NCBI GenBank assembly: GCA_903918595.1 | Contig: CAIXFB010000224.1 | Location: 1-25,379, forward strand | Direction of reading: 5' to 3' | DNA from: an uncultured Actinomycetes bacterium | Lineage (GTDB): Bacteria; Actinomycetota; Actinomycetes; S36-B12 | Length of the DNA: 25,379 nucleotides | Shown: piece by piece, positions 23,163 through 25,379 of the stretch | Layout of the letters: every line of letters starts with the position of its first letter | Numbering within the stretch: position 1 is the stretch's first letter | Translations under genes and position numbers: made by a program | The notes under the pieces: model-generated | Told to the model about the DNA's origin: nothing | Databases searched by the model: none | Seen by the model: the letters and a program-made list of their open reading frames with translations, nothing else

Positions 23163-23190
23163 TAACTGTCCCCTGAATGGTGGACAGTTA
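23163..23190. repeat. Perfect 9-bp inverted repeat immediately upstream of a small ORF
   Basis: TAACTGTCC (23163-23171) and GGACAGTTA (23182-23190) are exact reverse complements around a 10-bp spacer. The right arm ends 6 nt before GTG 23197. It could be an operator, a leader hairpin, or a remnant insertion-sequence end. Confidence 0.75.
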
Positions 23191-23196
23191 GCCAAC

Positions 23197-23340
23197 GTGA
23201 CGATCCACCAGTACAAGACGAAGAGGGGGAATGAGGCCCCCACCCGCGAGCACCTCAAGGGCGGCCGCATGTTCACTCGCCACATGAACACGGGGAACCG
23301 GGAGGGCGGGCTGCTCCCCCGGCTGCCCAAGGAGAACTGA
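23197..23340 (+). CDS. Small basic protein, unrecognised, strongly GC3-biased
   Basis: A 47-residue frame from GTG 23197 to TGA 23338-23340. Of its 47 sense codons, 45 end in G or C, while upstream codons in the same frame do not show this bias; this argues for a genuine coding region starting at this GTG. The product has 10 Lys/Arg and 3 His against 4 acidic residues, so it is highly basic. The opening VTIHQYKTKRG vaguely resembles the N-termini of actinobacterial tyrosine integrases, but the rest does not. Arg and Gly codons include CGG, AGG and GGG, which the neighbours use less. No Shine-Dalgarno is present. A horizontally acquired fragment and a functional small protein are both possible. 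Confidence 0.45.
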   Translation: MTIHQYKTKRGNEAPTREHLKGGRMFTRHMNTGNREGGLLPRLPKEN

Positions 23341-23430
23341 AACCACGCAATCAGAGCAGGCATGGGGAAACGCCTGGCAAGAACCGCAATCGATATCCAT
23401 GCTTCAGACGCTACGAGAGGGGTCTGACAC

Positions 23431-23446
23431 GCGGCTTAAACGCCGC
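23431..23446. terminator. Short hairpin at the 3' end of the zinc-ribbon gene
   Basis: GCGGC (23431-23435) pairs with GCCGC (23442-23446) around TTAAAC, overlapping the stop codon of the minus-strand gene. The 90 bp between the small ORF and this site show no other recognisable feature. Confidence 0.3.
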
Positions 23447-23702
23447 CATCTCCCGGAGATTCTTGGGTCGGCCCACCAAACTCTGGCCGAGGCACTAACT
23501 CAATCCGATCGGTAGCTGAGCACCAACGGCAACGGATCTCTTCCACGTTCCCGGCAATGACAGTGGTCTCGTCGATGGTGGCAGCCCCAGACATGTCTAC
23601 ATGCCAGAACTCAGAGACGCGGCTACTACGAATAACGTCGAATCTGGTCAAGTTTCCACAATGAGCGCAGCGCAGGCGCGTGGTGTCGTCAGGCAATGTC
23701 AC
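23436..23702 (-). CDS. Small zinc-ribbon-like protein, conserved actinobacterial hypothetical
   Basis: An 88-residue protein from GTG 23702. Two Cys pairs, RCAHC (about residues 11-15) and RCRWC (about 60-64), are spaced as in a zinc ribbon; a FDVIRSS...EFWHVD stretch lies between them. The open frame extends upstream to 23993, but the upstream part is the antisense of the neighbouring nuclease gene. ATG 23726 would be possible, yet GTG 23702 has a -10 TACGTT ending 6 nt upstream, in line with other genes here. It is divergent from the nuclease gene and shares a promoter region with it. I know similar unnamed proteins beside the nuclease in other actinobacteria. Function unknown. Confidence 0.75.
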   Translation of the reverse strand: MTLPDDTTRLRCAHCGNLTRFDVIRSSRVSEFWHVDMSGAATIDETTVIAGNVEEIRCRWCSATDRIELVPRPEFGGPTQESPGDGGV

Positions 23703-23708
23703 AGGCAG

Positions 23709-23718
23709 AACGTACCGT
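23709..23718. promoter_or_regulatory. Overlapping divergent -10 elements
   Basis: AACGTACCGT contains TACCGT on the plus strand (23713-23718, 6 nt before ATG 23725) and TACGTT on the minus strand (23714-23709, 6 nt before GTG 23702). They share the central TA and would serve both leaderless genes. Confidence 0.65.
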
Positions 23719-23724
23719 GAGCCC

Positions 23725-25379
23725 ATGACTGGCGGCGCAGGAGTCCAAGCCAGCCTTGACGACATCGGCACCTCCCTTCGCGACGCGACCTTTGTTGTGG
23801 TCGACCTCGAAACAACGGGAGGGCCGCCAGCGGAGGCCGGGATCACCGAGATAGGTGCCGTCAAGGTGCGCGGAGGAGAGGTCATTGGCGAGTTCTCCAC
23901 CCTCGTCAACCCAGGGCAGCCCATCCCCCCGTTCATCATCGCGTTGACCGGCATCACCAATGCTGCGGTAGCCAATGCGCCATCTGTTGCCACTGCAGTC
24001 TCATCATTCTTGGAGTTTTCGCATGGTGCGGTGCTCGTCGCCCATAACGCGAGCTACGACATAAGTTTTTTGAAAGGCGCCAGCGCCCGCTTCAACTTGA
24101 CCTGGCCCACCCATCGGGTCGTAGATACCGCCCGACTGGCCCGCGTAGCGCTCCAGCGCGATGAGGTCCGAAACTGCAAACTCGGAACCCTCGCTGCATA
24201 TTTTGAAGTATCGGTACAGCCAACGCATAGAGCATTTGATGATGCTCGAGCTACGGTTGAAGTGCTACACAAATTGCTCGAACGAGTCGGTGACTTTGGC
24301 GTTGCCACCCTTGAAGACTTGGCGCAATTCACCAGCAGAGTGAGTCCAGTACAACGCTCGAAACGAACTCTCGCTGATCGACTCCCGGAGCGCCCTGGCG
24401 TGTACGTTTTCCGGGATGAGCTGGGCACCGCCCTCTATATCGGCAAAGCATTAAATATTCGCCAACGTGTGCGCAGCTATTTCACTGCTGCTGAACAACG
24501 CAAGCGAATGTCCGAGATGATTTCGATCGCGTCAGTGATCTCACCCATCGTGTGCGCAAGCGAATTGGAAGCGCAAGTTCGCGAAGTTCGACTCATCCAT
24601 GAGGAGCAACCCCGATACAACGTGAGATCGCGTCGAGCCGACATTGAGCATTGGATCAATACCCCACTGCGTGGAGTTCCACGACTCACTATTTCGCGTA
24701 ATCCTGTTGGTGTCATTGAAGATACTCACCACTCACTAGGACCGTTTTCACGTCGTTCCGCAGCCCAAGATGTGCAATCCAGCCTCGAGCAATGGTTGGG
24801 TCTGAATTCTTGGGCCACCGAAAAATTGATTTCGGATCCGATGGTTTCAGCGCGCCAACTCATGTCTGGTGACGCGCGGCAATTCATTTCTTTCGCATCC
24901 GCGCGAATGCATTCTCTCGCCGAAGGAGAGCATTTTGAAGAAGCCGCGGCCTGGCGCGAACGTCTCGAGCAAGTGGTCGCGGCAACCGTGCGAATGCATC
25001 GACTCCGCGCACTTACTCAGTGCACTGAACTTGTTGTCGCCAGACCAACATCACATACCGAATGGGAAGTGCATGTCATCCGCCACGGGTACCTAGCCGC
25101 GGCGGGGCATATCGAGCCACATGCGCATCCCGGGATTCTCATCGACGCACTCGTTTCGGCTGCTGCGCAGGTGGAGCCTCGTCAAGACCCTGCACCAGCT
25201 GGCCTCACCGAGGAAGCCCAGTTGATCCTCAACTGGATGGAGCGCCCTGGCGTGCGCATTGTCCGGAGCAGCAGTGAACTCGCCTGGCCCATCCACTGTG
25301 GAGGGGGTGCACTTCTCGATGTTCGAGCAGCAAAACCCGGGCGTCAAGGTTCCCTTGGTGATGGCAAACGTGAAACAGA
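23725..25379 (+). CDS. DEDDh exonuclease fused to UvrC-type GIY-YIG domain, 3'-truncated by window edge
   Basis: At least 551 residues, open to the window end. The N-terminal exonuclease domain (about 20-185), like DNA polymerase III epsilon, has DLETTG with Asp27 and Glu29, AHNASYD with Asp112, and HRAFDDA with His168 and Asp173, a complete DEDDh set. A GIY-YIG nuclease domain follows (ERPGVYVF at about 222-229, YIGKALNIRQRVRSYF at 238-253), where GIY is GVY. A UVR-like helix pair (EGEHFEEAAAWRERL) is further on. This is the actinobacterial Cho-like fusion corresponding to Rv2191. The likely role is DNA repair or incision-coupled degradation. ATG 23725 has a -10 TACCGT 6 nt upstream, so it is probably leaderless. 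The C-terminus is outside the window. Confidence 0.9.
   Translation, partial: MTGGAGVQASLDDIGTSLRDATFVVVDLETTGGPPAEAGITEIGAVKVRGGEVIGEFSTLVNPGQPIPPFIIALTGITNAAVANAPSVATAVSSFLEFSHGAVLVAHNASYDISFLKGASARFNLTWPTHRVVDTARLARVALQRDEVRNCKLGTLAAYFEVSVQPTHRAFDDARATVEVLHKLLERVGDFGVATLEDLAQFTSRVSPVQRSKRTLADRLPERPGVYVFRDELGTALYIGKALNIRQRVRSYFTAAEQRKRMSEMISIASVISPIVCASELEAQVREVRLIHEEQPRYNVRSRRADIEHWINTPLRGVPRLTISRNPVGVIEDTHHSLGPFSRRSAAQDVQSSLEQWLGLNSWATEKLISDPMVSARQLMSGDARQFISFASARMHSLAEGEHFEEAAAWRERLEQVVAATVRMHRLRALTQCTELVVARPTSHTEWEVHVIRHGYLAAAGHIEPHAHPGILIDALVSAAAQVEPRQDPAPAGLTEEAQLILNWMERPGVRIVRSSSELAWPIHCGGGALLDVRAAKPGRQGSLGDGKRET

Noticed and set aside
23188..23400. Minus-strand 70-residue frame with several Cys residues
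   Set aside because: It lies opposite the strongly GC3-biased plus-strand ORF; its hydrophobic and Cys content is explained by the opposite strand, and it has no ribosome binding site or TANNNT at 6-7 nt.
23703..23993. Upstream extension of the zinc-ribbon gene over the nuclease gene
   Set aside because: The extension is antisense to the conserved DEDDh exonuclease domain, and the Cys pairs all lie after GTG 23702, which has a properly spaced -10.
1..25379. CRISPR arrays, tRNAs, rRNAs, complete insertion sequences
   Set aside because: No regularly spaced repeats, cloverleaf, rRNA segment or transposase was seen; the only tandem repeat is the 18-bp triplication.

Overview
The window looks like a chromosomal segment of an actinomycete-type bacterium (phylum Actinomycetota) of moderately high G+C. 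The main reason is gene order. From memory (locus numbers not checked), the series metF - polyprenyl diphosphate synthase - PASTA kinase - class II DAHP synthase - phosphofructokinase - plsC - ROK glucokinase - DUF-type small protein - ArsA-like protein - SRPBCC protein - fadD15-type ligase - NlpC/P60 hydrolase - DEDDh/GIY-YIG nuclease follows the Rv2172c-Rv2191 neighbourhood of Mycobacterium tuberculosis and the SCO2103-SCO2140 neighbourhood of Streptomyces coelicolor. The genus cannot be named from the sequence. No mobile element, CRISPR array, rRNA or tRNA was recognised.

Layout. 1-6645: a carotenoid block. It holds a 5'-truncated second CrtI/CrtD-type desaturase, a divergent metF, then crtE-crtI-crtB on the plus strand meeting crtYc-crtYd (split lycopene cyclase) on the minus strand. 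Together these predict isopentenyl precursors -> GGPP -> phytoene -> lycopene -> a cyclised carotenoid. 6646-7919: a TPP riboswitch, a PnuC-family transporter (probable PnuT thiamine transporter) and a NadR-like P-loop kinase, forming a predicted thiamine uptake-and-trapping operon. 7966-12733: PASTA Ser/Thr kinase, then (minus strand) phosphofructokinase with PPi-type residues, DAHP synthase and methylguanine methyltransferase. 12840-17327: glycerol kinase, acyltransferase PlsC, alpha/beta hydrolase with a small membrane protein, ROK glucokinase. 17349-19909: a minus-strand run of metallophosphoesterase, SRPBCC, ArsA-like protein with a degenerate P-loop, and a small Cys-containing protein. 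20034-23028: FadD15-like ligase and convergent NlpC/P60 hydrolase, separated by an 18-bp triplication and a 23-bp hairpin. 23029-25379: a palindrome with a small, very high-GC3 ORF, a zinc-ribbon protein and a DEDDh-GIY-YIG nuclease that runs off the window.

The most general signal is promoter grammar. At least nine genes have a TANNNT -10 hexamer ending exactly 6 or 7 nt before the start codon, with no ribosome binding site, which predicts leaderless mRNAs. Several other genes have clear Shine-Dalgarno sequences, so both modes coexist. One intergenic site (23709-23718) holds two overlapping -10 hexamers that would start leaderless transcripts in both directions.
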